This document shows positions 12,148 to 26,075 of a DNA stretch of 64,000 bases, in pieces. A model generated the notes under the pieces. That model ran no database searches. It was not told the origin of the DNA and worked only from the letters and a program-made list of their open reading frames with translations. Numbering within the stretch: the first letter of the stretch is position 1; each line of letters starts with the position of its first letter. Where the stretch lies: NCBI GenBank assembly GCA_023079485.1, contig CM041083.1:111641554-111705553 (forward strand). The letters are read 5' to 3'. Both the position numbers and the translations under genes were made by a program. The stretch comes from Archilochus colubris (taxonomy: Eukaryota > Chordata > Aves > Apodiformes > Trochilidae).

Positions 12148-14724
12148 AGAACATTTGTCTTTCCTGTGAGAACTGGCAGTCATGTAGTATTTAGAGACTT
12201 TGCTGTGGCAGAGTTTGAGCAAACTGCTACTGAAAGTCTGTCCCCACCACCTCCCTCTGAGCAGCCCAACACCTTTACTCATGTGCCTCAAAGGTACCTG
12301 GGGCACACAGCATGATGGGGAGATTCTTCTGGAGACATCCACTGCCACATGTAAAGCCAGCTAATAATTTGAAGACACTTGCCTTTGGTTTACTAATTTG
12401 AATTCATCAAAATGTTATATGTATCTAGCTCTTCTATGCTAAAAAGCTTCTGAGTAAAGAAATTCCTAGCACGCATGAGCAACCATTTCTCTATCATTAC
12501 CTCCGGGTTTCTGACAAGATGGAATGCATTGCATTCACAAGAGAATATCAGAACAACCTGTGCTAAAATAAAGAAGCAGGAGCTTGAAAGAAGCAGAACC
12601 TTTCAAGAAATTAACAGAGAAAATATCAAAAATACACATAGTGATAAACTTGCCCACACAGACGAATTGGTCTCAATAGTTGCTGATAGCCTGATTCAAC
12701 CATAACGTGAACAAACCATAAACCAAATTTCTTCTGAGACTTGGAGAAGCAAGAGTGTGGAATATATGTTAATGTTAGTTACAGATCTTCATATTCCTCT
12801 TCCTAATTTCTGTAATTCCTGGTTTCAGACTGCAGTAGCACCTAACCCATGTTACAAAATTAACAGGGATACTTAGGATTTTCTATAATTCATTATTTCA
12901 GTACTGTGAAAACATACATTTTTTTCTCTTTTTCCTCTTAAAAGTAAATTTTCCTGTCACAAAAGCCATATTTTGCTTGGAAACCAACCAGATATTTTTC
13001 ACATTTTCACTTCACAGATTTTTGTAAAAGTGACCTCAGATGTCTCTTAAAGATTGTGTGCAAAAACACGCAAAAATCCTTTGTGCTTGATTTACTTTCT
13101 CAAAAAATATCCTTGATGCTTGCTGTGAATAATGATTCTTTGCGTTGCTCCTGCTTGTGGGGAAGCTTTATTTTGAAACTATGAAGTCACTCATTTATTT
13201 CCAGTCCTTTTAATTTTATAATAAACCTAAGAATGAAAGCATTTTGAAAGACAGTTTTGAGCCCAGTATTTTTCTGTGCTTCTAGAAATTAAAATTAGAC
13301 TGAAATTAAAAACTAAACATGTGGGCATTTAATTGCACTCCTTGAGCTTGAGGTAATTACTGTTACATCTAGGTAAGATGCACGTAGTCAGGAAGAGCAT
13401 CGGTTCTCCCCTTATGCCCATAGAATCCACTTTGTAAAAATGTTATAATCTCAAAGAGAAATCACACGTGTGCTGGTGTCTTTCTCAGATTTACTTACAA
13501 AGGCTGACACCCTCTTTCATTTTGACTGTGTTACTTCCCCTCAGTTTTGAGAGCAGCATTTTTTTTTCTGTTCTGTTTGAGAAGAGTATTATTCAGGAAA
13601 ACTGAAAGCTGAAAGCAAAGCAGGTAACTACTGAATAGTCATTAAATAACTAATTATTAAATAACTATTAAATTTATTATTTTTTAAAATGAGGTAGAGG
13701 TCCATCAGTTTAAACAGACAGAGAGAAATACGGATGTGTTTATGGATGATGCAACTGTGAGTTACCAGTGAGACACAGCCATGAAAGAACCTAATAGGAT
13801 TCTAAGATTAAACAGGTAAGGAGTTTTGGTAGACACAGGGAAGTAGTAGTACCATTGAATAAGATATAAGCAACAGGAGATCTAGGGTACCATCTGTAAT
13901 CCAAGTTGATTTTGTTTGAAAAAGATATCTCAAACAAGAATAAAAACCCCAGCTATTTAATTGCTTAGGGAAGAAGAGAAGTATTTTAAAGCAGAATTTT
14001 CAAAACATGGTTTATTTATGCTACTAAAATAAAGATAGCAATTAATATATCAATGATAATATTTCAGTAAATAAAAAAAAATACTTTTGTCTGTATATAC
14101 CAGAGAAAGAGAGATAAGAATTATACAATTTAAAGAGCATTACTGGAATGAGATTTAATGGCTTTGAATTATCCATGAATAAAACATAGTCTAGACATTT
14201 GGAGAAGATTAGAAGAAGATTTGGAGAAGATGGAGATTCTTCCAAACAGAGCAGAGGGGAAATCCACTTGTTTCAAGATGGAGCCTGAGATAGAGATGAA
14301 AGTGGCTGCAGCATGATGTGGGAGTCTGGAAATCTTGTGAAACCTTGGATAATAAATCCAAGCAAAAAGATGTAATTTTAGTGTTTCTTAATATGTTCTG
14401 TATCACATTTTGTTGATTTGATCTTATGATAATTCATTATAGAGCTCAGGAAGTTTATTTTCCCCAGACTCTTCTTTTGTGCCCCTCTTGTGTTTTGAGC
14501 ACAGAGCAGTTTGCTTCCCTTTACAGCAAGGTGATGGGATACCTGGCAGAAACAACAATATTCGAAGGGGAAAGACTTAGAGATACCTAAAGTGCAAAAT
14601 TGGCATCTATTGTTTGTGTGATCAGGATTACAGACAGAGAGAGTGTTTTATAGTGTGTGTTCTGGGGGAAAGAATAAGAATAGATGTTCTGTGAACTCTT
14701 CATAGTCATGTATTTATGTTCATG
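12148..14724. other. Unassigned AT-rich sequence
   Basis: No gene or repeat family recognised. Small local duplications are visible: ATTAAATAACTA twice around 13642-13665, and ATTTGGAGAAGAT twice at about 14197-14233. The 76-codon frame at 12475-12705 has no supporting signals. Confidence 0.5.
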
Positions 14725-14776
14725 GAACTGAACTTGATGACCCAGGTCATTCTTTTCCTAAATTCTAATGGAGGCT
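14725..14776 (+). mobile_element. Possible CR1 3'-tail fragment
   Basis: 'gaacttgatgacccaggtca' followed by 'ttcttttcctaaattctaatgg' follows the pattern of the CR1 3' end (GGACTTGATGA..., then TCC.TTCCAA..., then ATTCTATG). It is only about 50 bp and diverged, so the call is tentative. Confidence 0.33.
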
Positions 14777-17700
14777 GCAGTTAGTTTTTGATTTTATGTC
14801 CCCATTTCAACTGAGTTTATGACCACAGAATTTTCCACAGTGGAGAACAAAGCAAAAGATCAATTTTATTTCTCTTTTGGCTTTTGCTTGCTAGTTTTTT
14901 GTTTGAGTTTTGCTTTATTATGGGTTTTTTTGTTGTGTTTCCTTTTCTCGTTTTCGTTTTGGGCAAGGAATTACCAGAACAAAAACCTTTGGAATTCAGT
15001 TGAGAAGCTTCACTTTCTAATGGAAAAACTGAATGTCTAATTTGATATAGTTCTTGAATTTATTTTTAGTAAGTTAACAGTGACACTCTCAGAAAGCATA
15101 AATTTGAGCTATCTGGTACTTCATGAAAATAAGTATAACATCTTCACATAAAGATTATGTTCTGAGGTGTATGTACAGGAGGATTATAATTAATATCTCT
15201 CTTAATACACTATGTCATGCCACCAGAGAAGCCTGTACACAATGAAAGCCTTTGTTTGTTTTTCCAATTCACAGCTTGGATACCATATCTATTTTTGCCA
15301 CAGTGTCACTGAAAAAAATAGTGACCAGAATATTTCTGCTGGACAGGTATTCTGCTCACTGTTCTTAGTGCAGTTGTCTTGATTTACAGACACATTTAAG
15401 GAGCAGCTTGAGTAAATTGCAAATTAGACATTATGGCATAGGATTGTCCTTTAAGAAAAGTAACAAATAGACAAATATAACAATTTGTTCTTCTTACTCT
15501 TCAAAAATAGAAAATTGGAGTGCAATATTACTATTTTTATATCTACCAGTAACAACGATAGTAAAAACCACCAATAATCTCAGCTTTGAAGGTCTAATAA
15601 GTCACAAAAAATGAATATATACTGATATGATCACTTTACTGTTTTAAGGAGCAATGAAGATAGGTGGAAAACAAAATAAGAGAATTAACTGTTTTGTGTC
15701 ACAGGGGAAATTGTGGGCAAGCAGGGAAGCAACTAGATTCCCAGGAGTCAATAATAACATAATGCAATGTAGCGTAGATCTTTGTGGCTTGACAGTGTAA
15801 GAACAACTTAAGCTAGCTGAATATCTGTGTTTAGAGTAACAGGGAATAACATGGTAAATGTTATTTGTATAAGTTTTGTCAGCTAGAAAATTCTAAAGGG
15901 TTTTTCCTTCTCTGATTTTCTGTACTCTCTGTATAAAATACCTAGCCAGAGAACAGTAACCAAACCACTGACAGGATTCCGTGGCCACAATAATTTGCTC
16001 ATGACCATAAGAACTTATGCTTTGACTATTAAGAAATAAAACTGATGGAAACTAAAACCAGCATTATTAAAAAAAAAAAAATCAGTATTACCATTAGAGA
16101 AAGTTAAAGCTTGTTTCCAGTCCATTTACAACTCTTCTATTAGCTCCTATTGATTAGTAATAACCAACGCCACTGCATCTCTTCATCAACATGTAAATGT
16201 TAACAAACAGAAAACATGAATACACCAAAACAGAGGCTTGTTCTTCAGTTTTTCTTGGAGCTGAAGAGACACAGAGTATGTGTAAAAACAGACTGCACAG
16301 TATCATATTTATCCAGCAACACTAACACAAAGTGTTTGCAATGGTGCTTCTGAAGTTTCCTGCCAGATTATTGGACAACACTCATTATTTTTGCCTCACA
16401 CCCCAAAAATATTCACATTCAGGGTTTTTTTTTAATGGATTGGTTGGTTGGTTGTTTTTTTAGTCTTCTGAGAAAAGGTAACTTACTGGGGTCTTCTGGA
16501 ATAAGACACTCTTCTACTCTCAGCTTCAGCAGAACCATGCAAAATGGATGACTAAGAAAAAATTTAACTACTACGAACATGTAATATCCTAGCCACCAAT
16601 CATCTGAATAAGCTGGGGACAATAATGACTCACAAAGTTAGGTCTTCTCCTAATGATCTTTAGTGAAAGAAAATGGGCTCAACAATTCACATGTGAGTGA
16701 GTAATCTACTTCATCCAGTGGGAATATGCCAATTTGCTGATCACTGCTGTGTGGAAAATTCTTTACCTTTTATAGATCAGAAACAAAAATGCTATTACAT
16801 ATTGCATATAATACTGTGGCTCTTTTGTGCTGACAGCATTACAATACTGTTCCCCAAACCATTCTCTACAAGTTATACAATACCCTCAAGTCTCTCTAAT
16901 GTTGCTTTCAGCAACAGGTAACTTAGAAAGTTAAAACTAAGATTGTGAGACCAAAGACTGATGGAAAATAGTCATGATGCATACAACTTAGTTGATCTGT
17001 TGAGCATTATGACTTCCAAAACTCTCATTTTGAGTATAACAAGTAATTTTGAAGTGGATGCATTAAGAAATCATTAAGATTTTAAATATTCTTGACCTTG
17101 GATCTTCTGGAGAATACACTAAGCTAGTTTGGTTTGGATTTTTATCTACTGCAGTAAATTTTGCTCAGAAAGTAACTGAATGTAAAAAAAAAATAATAAA
17201 AAAATAAAAAAAGAAGTTGAAAAAGATTTCTTCTCAGATCTCATGAGATGAAATGGAGGGGGTGTAAATCCCACTTTAAAGGCAGTATGATCTTCCATGA
17301 GATCCATCCCTTGCCCCAAGTGAAGAACACATAAAATCTTGCAAACCTTGCATCCATAGATGGGAAACTGGTATCTGGTCCTCAACAGTGTGTTGCTGGG
17401 GAACTCCACTTTGATTGGTTTTTTTCTTTATTGTTCATAAATTAGGCTTTAGCAGTTTTTAAGGCTTAGCACTGTAACTGTAAACAGTTCTAGATTCTAG
17501 AAGAATCCCTCAGTAGTGTCCAAATTTCAAGAGAAAAGTACAATTATTTCCTGTCTATATAGGGCTTATTCCTTAAATCTCAATTCTCTGTTGTTTTTCT
17601 TTCTGGATTTTGTGATGATCTTGACTAAGTATGCAATTCCATACTCTCTTTTGATTTATTTTTTTCTGTGCTTTGAACAGAGGGAGAAAGGAATATTGGC

Positions 17701-18567
17701 ATCTACAAAACAATTGACTGCGCAGCCTGATCATTTGCTAAGCATTATTAAAAGCTCCCTGAAATCACTCCAGTGCATTGCCCTTTACAAGCCATCAGGC
17801 ATCAATTCAGACCATCAAATGTGATTACCAGCACTCTTCCTGAAGCTACTTCCAAGCCATTAGTCTGATCGAAAAGCTGTGTCTTTTTTTTCCCAAGTGC
17901 ACGTAAATCTACCAGACCACTGCTTCTGTGTTTAGGGGGTGACTCATTACACTTCTGAACAGAATTTATGGTGTCAAATCTCCAAGACAAGGTGGAATTT
18001 GTTAAATTTTCAGAAGTAATCCTTATTTAAGAAACTTTCTCAAAGATATGCTCACATGTGCATCTCTCTTCTATTCATCATGTGTTTGAAATGTACTTCT
18101 GTTAGCATGTGCAAAAGGGATTTACTGCCAGTTGCCTGGGAAAGTACAATTGAACTGAAGTCAAACTATGCTACATATATTTACCAAACGTCCTGCTTTT
18201 ATGGAGTGTTTTGTGACAACTTTTGCTCTTCTGTCTGACCAGGAGTGAATGAGATGAATTTCAAAGAATATTCATCCAGAACCATATGAAGCATTTGGTA
18301 AAGAAGCTGTAAGCACTTTATAATTGGCAGATATTGATTCCTAGGAAATCAAATTCAGCACATGTATGATTTTCTGCACAGAATTCTAATTGAACATTTA
18401 CTCCAAAACCACACAAAATCACAAACACAAAGAGCTCACACACGAGTATGGACAGGCATTGAACTGAAGTAATCAGAACTGGCTGCAAAAAAAATGTGTT
18501 TTCTGGTTTCTTGGGTTTTAAAGATGGGGTTGACCAGGGTGCTAGATAACAGGTTTCCTTTCCCCAC
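14777..18567. other. Unassigned AT-rich sequence
   Basis: No gene or repeat family recognised in 3.8 kb. Homopolymer A runs lie near 16069-16081, and an A-rich TAAAAAAT patch near 17183-17215. Confidence 0.5.
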
Positions 18568-18625
18568 AAAAGTTTGGACCACACAATCTTTTAAGGTCCT
18601 TTCCAACGTGGACTGCTCTATTAAT
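18568..18625 (+). mobile_element. CR1 3'-tail fragment
   Basis: 'agtttggaccacacaatct' then 'tttaaggtcctttccaacg' and 'ggactgctctatta' reproduce the terminal CR1 3'-UTR: a GTTGGACCA.ATGATCTTTAAGGTCC.TTCCAAC block leading to ATTCTATG. The terminal octamer repeat itself has decayed. No ORF2 sequence is recognisable upstream, so this is a very short, strongly 5'-truncated insertion. Confidence 0.6.
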
Positions 18626-18665
18626 CAGCAGTCTCTATATGCTGAGATTTCGATTATGCCTGGTA

Positions 18666-18727
18666 AAAAAAAAAGGGAAAAAGGAAAAAAAAAAAAAAAG
18701 AAAAAAAGAAAAAAAAAAGCGGGGGGG
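18666..18727. repeat. A-rich tract ending in a G run
   Basis: Poly-A broken by single G's over about 55 bp, followed by CGGGGGGG. It is purine-only and slippage-prone, and explains the lysine-rich end of the frame at 18494-18769. Confidence 0.92.
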
Positions 18728-21700
18728 ATTAAAAACAAGGTGTCTTTATGTGCCCCTCCTCTTCAATAGAAGTAGTGAAATATGTCTTTGCTCCTCCCTC
18801 TCGTAGTTCTTTGCAAACAAAATGGCCATTATCAGTCCAGCTCCAGAGTAAATAAGAGCATTAGCTTGTTGGAGTTTATATTTCTTCATCATTCTGTATC
18901 AAACACAACCAATGAGAAATCCTGCTGTACTTATGATTTACACTCAAAAAGATGATGTTTGAGATACCTTCAGGTGTGTGCTGCTGCCTAGATGCTGTCA
19001 TATGAATATATGACTTTGACATATGTAGCTTTATAATTACAGTGAAAACCACATAAGCCCATCACTTCTGAAGTCACGGAGATATGGGTTTGCTCACCTG
19101 ACTTGGCTACTCAGGTTTATAAATGCCACTGCATGACTCTTCAGCATGCACAGAGAGACCCATTCACAAAGCTGGGGAAGAGAGGGAAGCTGAACAACCC
19201 CAGCCTCTTTAGTTCCCTTTTATCTAAAAATCTAGGAAACAGAACATTTCATTAATTGAATTTCATGAAATTGAGTTCTGAGGCTGTTACCATCTCCTCC
19301 TATTGTACAATTGAGCAAATGACCAACTTGTCATTTATTTGTGTGGGCAATGTCTTTCATGTGGTTTTCCATTCTATAATTGGAACATAATATGCCAAGA
19401 TTATTTATCTTCACCTGATTGAGAAATCAGAACAAATCCTCACAAAAGGATTGTAGCAACAACAGCAGAAGAAATCATTATAAATGCAAGACAGTAAAAA
19501 TAGACAGGTAACTAGAAGATGCACCATTCCCTGCAAATAATTTATAACAAATAATTTATTTATCCAATTTCACGTTTTGATTTGTTTTTGGTCTGTGCAC
19601 AATGCATTAGCAAGATCCCACAGTCCTAGAACTGACTCTTCACTTGAAATTATTTATTATTTTTCCCCTTTAAAGATAAAAAGGTTTCCCTTCTCTTTTA
19701 TTTTGCAAAGATTTTTACCAGATTTGAAAATGGTGTAGAATTAGATTTAAACTACACAACTTTATGTGAGCTTTAGCATGTTGAATAACTTATCTAGATC
19801 ATAATATTGTGGTATAATTATTCTTAACTATGCTTCTTTAGGATACTTTTCAAGCTATACACTTCAGTATTCCTATGTAAGGATTCAAGGTTTATTCTAC
19901 TGCGATTTCAAGCAAATGAAGTAGCTAAGTAGCACATATCTCAAAGTCATGGCAAAAATAATGATCAGTGGGTATTTTCTATATTTGCTTCTTAATTTAA
20001 AGGTAATTATTTGTTTTATTTCTTTGTTTATTTTATTTAACTTTTTTGAGCTGCTTAGCATCAGTACCTAACTTTCATGTTAGTAGTTACAGCACCTGAG
20101 GTAAGTGTTAGCATAAGGCAGTATGAACATGGAATCCCAAAATTTAGTATTTAAAATTCACTTATTTATACACATCCCTTCGTGTTAGCATGTTATCATG
20201 GCTGAACACCATCATGGACCAAAAAACAGAACTTAAAACAAAAGGATCCTCTGCTCTGAAAATTATCTTGAGGGATACACAAGCAAAAAATGACACGGGT
20301 TGAAGACCTTTAGCAGGTGCTTCATCAGTAGTTTCTTTTGTGAAGCAGTGTTACAAGTTGTTGCAATATTAATAACTCTAGTTCCCCAAAACCAGAATAT
20401 CTTTAATCATGCCTGTGCTGTAAAATACTACTTTTAACATTTTGGCTTTCTGCCAGTATTAGAATACATATTAAATGGCACAGAATTCATTATATATTCT
20501 AATATATATAAAAGGTAGAAAGCCATACGTATCAGTCACCTTGTCCATTCAGATATCAAACAAAATATTCAGAACGTTTGAATTTCTGAAATGACATTTT
20601 TTCATTTTTTAATCTACTCTCAGGGCTTCTCTTTTTTCTACCACAGATACTAAGATACATATATTTTACTTAATACTTATTTGCCAAACATAATGTCTTT
20701 TCTGGAGAAATTGTGCTCATAATGAGAAAGTGCTTGAAGCAAGTATTAAATTGGCATATTCTATGGGAGGCAAGGAGAAGAGGAAAACAAGAAAGCTTTC
20801 TGAAATTTTAGAGTCCTCCATAATTTTTTCATTTATTAGGTTTATAAGTAAACCACCATTGCTAGAACTAAAACAATTAAAAAAAAACCCCAAAACACAG
20901 AAAGACCATATATTTTAGAACTGGTACCCAAAAATCTGTTATTTTTGTATCATCAAAAGACTGTCAAGAAGGAAAAATATTTTAAAGACTGTGTCATGAA
21001 AAGCAGCATCAACCAAATGTGGCATGACTAGCTTTTAACTTCTTCTACTGAAAATACTACAAGTATTCTTCTTCCAAGTTTAATATTTTAATTATAAAGA
21101 CAGTTTTTGGCATCAAGCTAGTATCTATACTGGCTCAAGCTATTAGCTATGCTGTTTTCACACTATATGGGTATAACAATAGTGTGCTTCCATCTATATA
21201 GGAATTTTTGGGAAAATGGAAGAATTTGCTATTTTGGTACTTAACAGCTCAAATGATCTTTCTGTGGTTTCAAAACCAAATGCTACAGTATTTAGGCCTC
21301 AATAATTTTAAACTTTCCATCTTTTCTACCATTTTCTTATGGGCCAGCTTATATTTTCCTCCTCAGTGAGGTTTCGAACTACTACTGTAGTTCTGCAATG
21401 CTATTCAAACTACATTTTCTTCTATACAGAAGGATTTATACCACAGGACACCTTGAGGTATGCTGAGAATATATATTAAGAGCATGTTATTTTACACGTC
21501 AAGGTCCTGACTGAGCTTCTTGTCCAAGGGAAGACCACTGGAAGCAAGTGGAAGGTGACAACTATGGGCATTTGTGTATCACCTTGATTTGGAGTCAGTG
21601 CCACCAAGGCATACACCTGGAGACAGCAGCTCAAAAACATTTTTGTCATAACACAGTCTAGATGTAACCTGAACATGTTTTCAAAAGCAAAAAGGCTGAA

Positions 21701-22949
21701 TTTCAGCAACAACCCAGCCACTATGTCAGCCACAGACTGGAAGAGCTGCCTACTGTCCACCTGTGCCTGGCCGGGAGGTGCTCTTCGTGAAATACAGATG
21801 AGATATCTGTATAAAACCACTACTGAAGCACTTCATTTTTACATAAAACTAAGTAGTCATTTACCTTTCAAAACTTTTGGCATCTCAAGAAAAGACTTTC
21901 TTTAGAAGCCCAGTTTTGGTATTTCAAAGAAAAGTCAGAACTTGAGATATATGAGTTGCATAACAACAAAATTAATGAGTCTCAAAGCAGAGCCCTCTGA
22001 TACACAGAGGAAGTACTTTTCTGCACAGAGCTGCCTAAAACGCAAGGTGATTGGGGAACAAGTTACAAAGCAGCCTAGACTGTTGTGTATCTAAATGGTC
22101 TTCTAAGGGAAAACATGCATACCCTAAGGATTCTCTATGGATAAAAGAACCAGTTCTCCACAGCTGTGCAATGGTGGGAAAGTGGCTCTGGTTCTTAAGG
22201 GTTTGAACATCCAAACCAAGTGTAAGAGTACAGATTTCCACTGAAGATCTTGAGAAGATCATGAAAAATACAGGAACCACTTACTGCTATGAAATGGAAG
22301 GCAATTCTGGACATGTACACAATGAAATTTAAATGTTCAGAGAACTTCACAGCTGAAAAATTAGTCCCTTTTCACATGTAATGTAACTACAGGATCAATC
22401 AAAACAACTTTTCCCTATTCCCATTTTAGTCAACAAAATACTAGAAGGAAAGCTGGATGGAAAGATGTTTCTTTTGGAGGAAAAGAGAGGCTGCATGCTT
22501 CATTTTTATTTCTCTAAGGGCTTGACAAAAATATAACTTTCTGGCTTGAAATACACACTTATAAGATGCATGTTTCAAATTCAAGGGACAACAGAGATAC
22601 ATTTCACAGGCTGGATCTGAAACACCAACCAACTGAATGATTTCAGAGCTACTATTTCTACAATACATCTGTCTATTGCACATAAAAGTAATACCTATAT
22701 TGTAAGATATCTGGATCTGTACTCCCCTTGAACTAGTAGCTGTTTAATTTACTAATCCTGGGTATGAAGTTTTGCTGAATGGTTAAGATTTTAAATTAGA
22801 GTCAGCATATGTGAACACAGTAGTTGGCTGGCTTGTGTACAAGAGCTCAATTGCATGCTGTCCGAAGTCCAGAAAAAGCAAGCTCTGGGCCACATGCATG
22901 TCACTCTAGGTGAATATATATGAGTGTTTGTGTGCATGTATAAATAATA
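18728..22949. other. Unassigned AT-rich sequence
   Basis: No gene or repeat family recognised in 4.2 kb. The longest frame, 114 codons on the minus strand at 21476-21820, has no domain that I recognise and no plausible splice sites. A 14-bp tandem duplication (CAAATAATTTAT plus spacer) sits at about 19534-19561. Confidence 0.5.
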
Positions 22950-22986
22950 TAGTCCTGAGGTCCCTTCCACTCTAGATAAACTTCTT
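22950..22986 (+). mobile_element. Possible CR1 3'-tail fragment
   Basis: 'gtcctgaggtcccttccact' followed by CTAGATAA resembles the CR1 terminal block GA.CT.TGAGGTCCCTTCCAACTCTA. It is very short, so coincidence cannot be excluded. Confidence 0.3.
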
Positions 22987-25379
22987 TTTTCCAGTGTGAG
23001 TTCCACCACAGGGAAGATTTTGTGACTCACTAATTAAGTCCTTTACTGTGTTAAGGTTGCTTTATTAGGTTAGTTAAACTATCAGCTACACAGCCTGCTT
23101 TCTCATACAAGGCTTTTTTTTTTTTTTTTTTCATAGTTTTAGGTTCATACCACATTTCCACGACAAACCTAAGCCCTCTAAGCATGTACAAAGCTACCCA
23201 AGACTGCATTTACTTAAATGTAACACTGTAATCTCATTCATAATTCTAGCTGACATAACTAGTGTTCCTGGGTTGATGTATTTCTGATTAATGAGGCATT
23301 AGTTCTATATCAGGTAGCAATTTCAGAATAGTCTATTCCCAATGAGTTATGAATATGACTTGATTATTACCATTTGACCTACTCTTGTGTTGAGATGATT
23401 TGTGGCTGCGTTTTCCCAGAGGACCGACCAAATGTCATTGCCTTGAAATACCACTGTTATGTTCCAGTAATTAAATGAAGATTTTTAAAAACTGCATGGT
23501 AGGCATGGAATCTGTGCATGATATCTGGCAATTTGAAATACTTGTACTCTTCACTTAGATGAGAAATTCCTTAAGACTAGCAAAAATGAGCTACATTAAA
23601 GTTCTGCAATTGTTGACCAAATACAAAACATAGCTGTTTCTATTTTAGAGACATTTGAAAGCATCAAGGTCTCTGCCTTACCACGTTTACATCAGCCTCA
23701 TCTAGAAAGCACTGCAGTCTCTGGTCTTTAAATATGGCTTGGAGTTAATCCTATGGCATCCCACCCAACTTGTGTGTAATAAAATGAAAATATATTCACA
23801 TTTAAAAATTAACTTTTAACTTAAGCTACTCATTTTACAAGTATTAAAGTAATAGAAAAGATTAATAAAAAAATGAATGAATGATTTAAAAATAAGTGTT
23901 TACTTTTGGGAACTGGCTAAGGTCAAAGTCAACACAAGAGAAAAAGAAATTACACCTTGCAGAAAAGAAAGCTTTTGAAGAAAATGAGAGCAATTCTAAT
24001 CAAAAGGCCTAGCAAACAACCTCATATTTGTGAACTGATCATTCGATATTGCTAGAGAATTTATATAAATCTTGCTCAGAGAGCTACTGCCAAACAATAG
24101 AGCAACTCAAAAAATATATAGAAAATGAAGTTTAGCATCTCTGATTTATAACAGTAAATACTGCAATTCTTCCCTGTTTGATTTGTGGAGATGACTGGCT
24201 AAAAGAAGGATAAAACTGAGTTGAAACTAGCTCCAGGGGCAAGGTTGAAATGAACAATGATGCAAGTGTCTACACTCTGGGAAGGAGTTCTTTTAGCATC
24301 TTCCACTTCTTGCTGCCCATCACATAAACTAGTTGCCACTATTTTAAGCTTACCTTCATACTCCTTATAACTTTCTTGTTTTTTTCTGATGATATGGTGA
24401 ATGGAGTTGTTATTACTTCTTTACTACATAAGAAAATGAACTTTATTACCCTTTAAGCAGATATTCAGAACTGTATAGGCATGAAAAGCACAGAAATAGA
24501 AGTCCTGCATGATTTGGTCAATTAATGAGGTAAGCAATCAATAACATTAAGGAGAAAACACTGTCACAGTTGCATGTACATTGTCATATGACATCTGCAA
24601 GAGAGAAATAATGCTCCTTTAAAAAAGAATGTCAGAGAGGAAGGACACTTTTATTTAAAATTCTCTTTGCCCAGTGGCTTGCTGTTTAACTTGTGACACT
24701 TTGTTCAGATTCATCTTTTTCAAAACAGTAGTAGAATTTGTGTTGACTTGGATGCTATTTAACTTCCTTTCCCCTCAATTTGTTTGCTCCACCACAAAAG
24801 GCTGTCCTTTTCTAAAGGTTGCTTCTATTCACCACTTTCTTTATTCTGAATCAGAAGGGCACTAAACTAAAACCTACCATCTACACTTTGTGAAAAGTTA
24901 AAAACTGAACCTCCAAGCTAGAACTAAACAATTGCATCAAACACCACCAGAAAGAACAAAACCACAACGCCTGGGGGGCAGTGCAGGTCTTTGCAAATGT
25001 TTGTGAGAAGGGGTTCCTGACCTGTGAGTGGAGCTTCCTGATGCCCTGGAAATCACGATCTTCACTGCATAGGACTTTCCAGTCCTTTGTGGACTAGCAA
25101 GAGCTGGCTAGGAGCTGTTGGAGGAAAATCATGCTCGTGCACCAGCCTGCAGGTCACTGGCAGAGTAGCTTGCATCCTCTGGATTGACTGTCTGAATTTC
25201 TCCTTTCTAGGTCACTTTCTGTGCTTTTTCACTGCAGCTGTATAAAGCCTTTTCTTAAACCTGAACATTAACTAGTGAAATGAGAGGATAGCTACAGAGT
25301 AAACTAAACTCTACTAAATGCAGTTAGTCTAACCTAAAGTTAGGCTACACAAACAGGCAGCAATTTACTTTTTTTTGTA
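22987..25379. other. Unassigned AT-rich sequence
   Basis: Contains a run of about 20 T's at 23113-23132. The part from about 24960 to 25210 is richer in G+C and may be an old repeat I cannot name. No gene recognised. Confidence 0.45.
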
Positions 25380-26075
25380 TCGAGGACCATGCAGTTTCAC
25401 GCTCATTTAATGGTTTTGCTCCATGTCTTCTAAAGGCCTGGCCATAACTTTTCCATGTATATTAAAATATGGCAACCAGATGAAACCTCCTACCCATGAC
25501 TGGCACTGTCCATGACCTAAGCAAAAATTCACTGCTTTTGGATGGGGGTCATGCCCTGAGGGCAGCCAAGTGCACCACCAAAGGTAGGGAAGGGAGGAAA
25601 GTGATAAGCGTTGGCATGAGATGAGGCAATGAGTAAGGAGCGCTGTCACTTAATAAGGTCTGTTCTCAGTAATTACGGCGACACAATTTGATCAGCAAGA
25701 ACTAAGTATCTTCATCTGAAAGGGATCGGATGAAATTAGTGCTGATGTAATAAGTACCATTTGTCACTATTAGGGAGAGAGGTGTTGACAGGTCCCTGCC
25801 GTTGCCATGGCAACACGGCAGTACTCTTTCTCCCAGCCTGGGCTTCAACTCCAGCAAGTTACACAAGTCTGGGAGGCAGAGTGTGCCCTGCTGCATTCAC
25901 CCAGTTACCCAGTTACCCACCCCAGCTTGGGTGGCACACGATAACCTGATGCTACAAACACTGAGATTCCTGGGGGTTGATTTCTGGCAGAGACCGTGGT
26001 GGTCATCTCAAGGTGTGCCATTCCCCAGCCACATGCCTGCCTTGGATTCACCGCTATCAGCAACGTAGAAGCCAC
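25380..26075. promoter_or_regulatory. Candidate cis-regulatory island (CpG-richer patch)
   Basis: In an otherwise CpG-depleted window, this stretch has a dozen or so CpGs (for example in TACGGCGACA near 25675, ATCGGA near 25726, GCCGTT near 25798 and CACGGC near 25814). It also has higher G+C, a homeodomain-type TAATTA core near 25671 and a perfect RFX X-box. No reading frame is convincing. The composition fits an enhancer or distal promoter-like element that has stayed partly unmethylated in the germ line. That is inference: no conservation or chromatin data are available here. Confidence 0.35.
25801..25814. promoter_or_regulatory. Perfect palindromic RFX X-box
   Basis: GTTGCCATGGCAAC is a perfect 14-bp palindrome. 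It fits the X-box consensus GTNRCC-N(0-3)-RGYAAC bound as a dimer by RFX-family factors, which control ciliary genes and, as part of a complex, MHC class II genes. The sequence match is unambiguous; whether the site is used is not known. Confidence 0.6.

Noticed and set aside
12085..12348. 87-codon minus-strand frame with GFGFGF repeat
   Set aside because: The repeat is the translation of the AAAACC microsatellite at 12101-12147.
21476..21820. 114-codon minus-strand frame
   Set aside because: No recognisable domain, no start or splice context, and an overlapping open frame on the other strand; consistent with a locally GC-richer chance frame.
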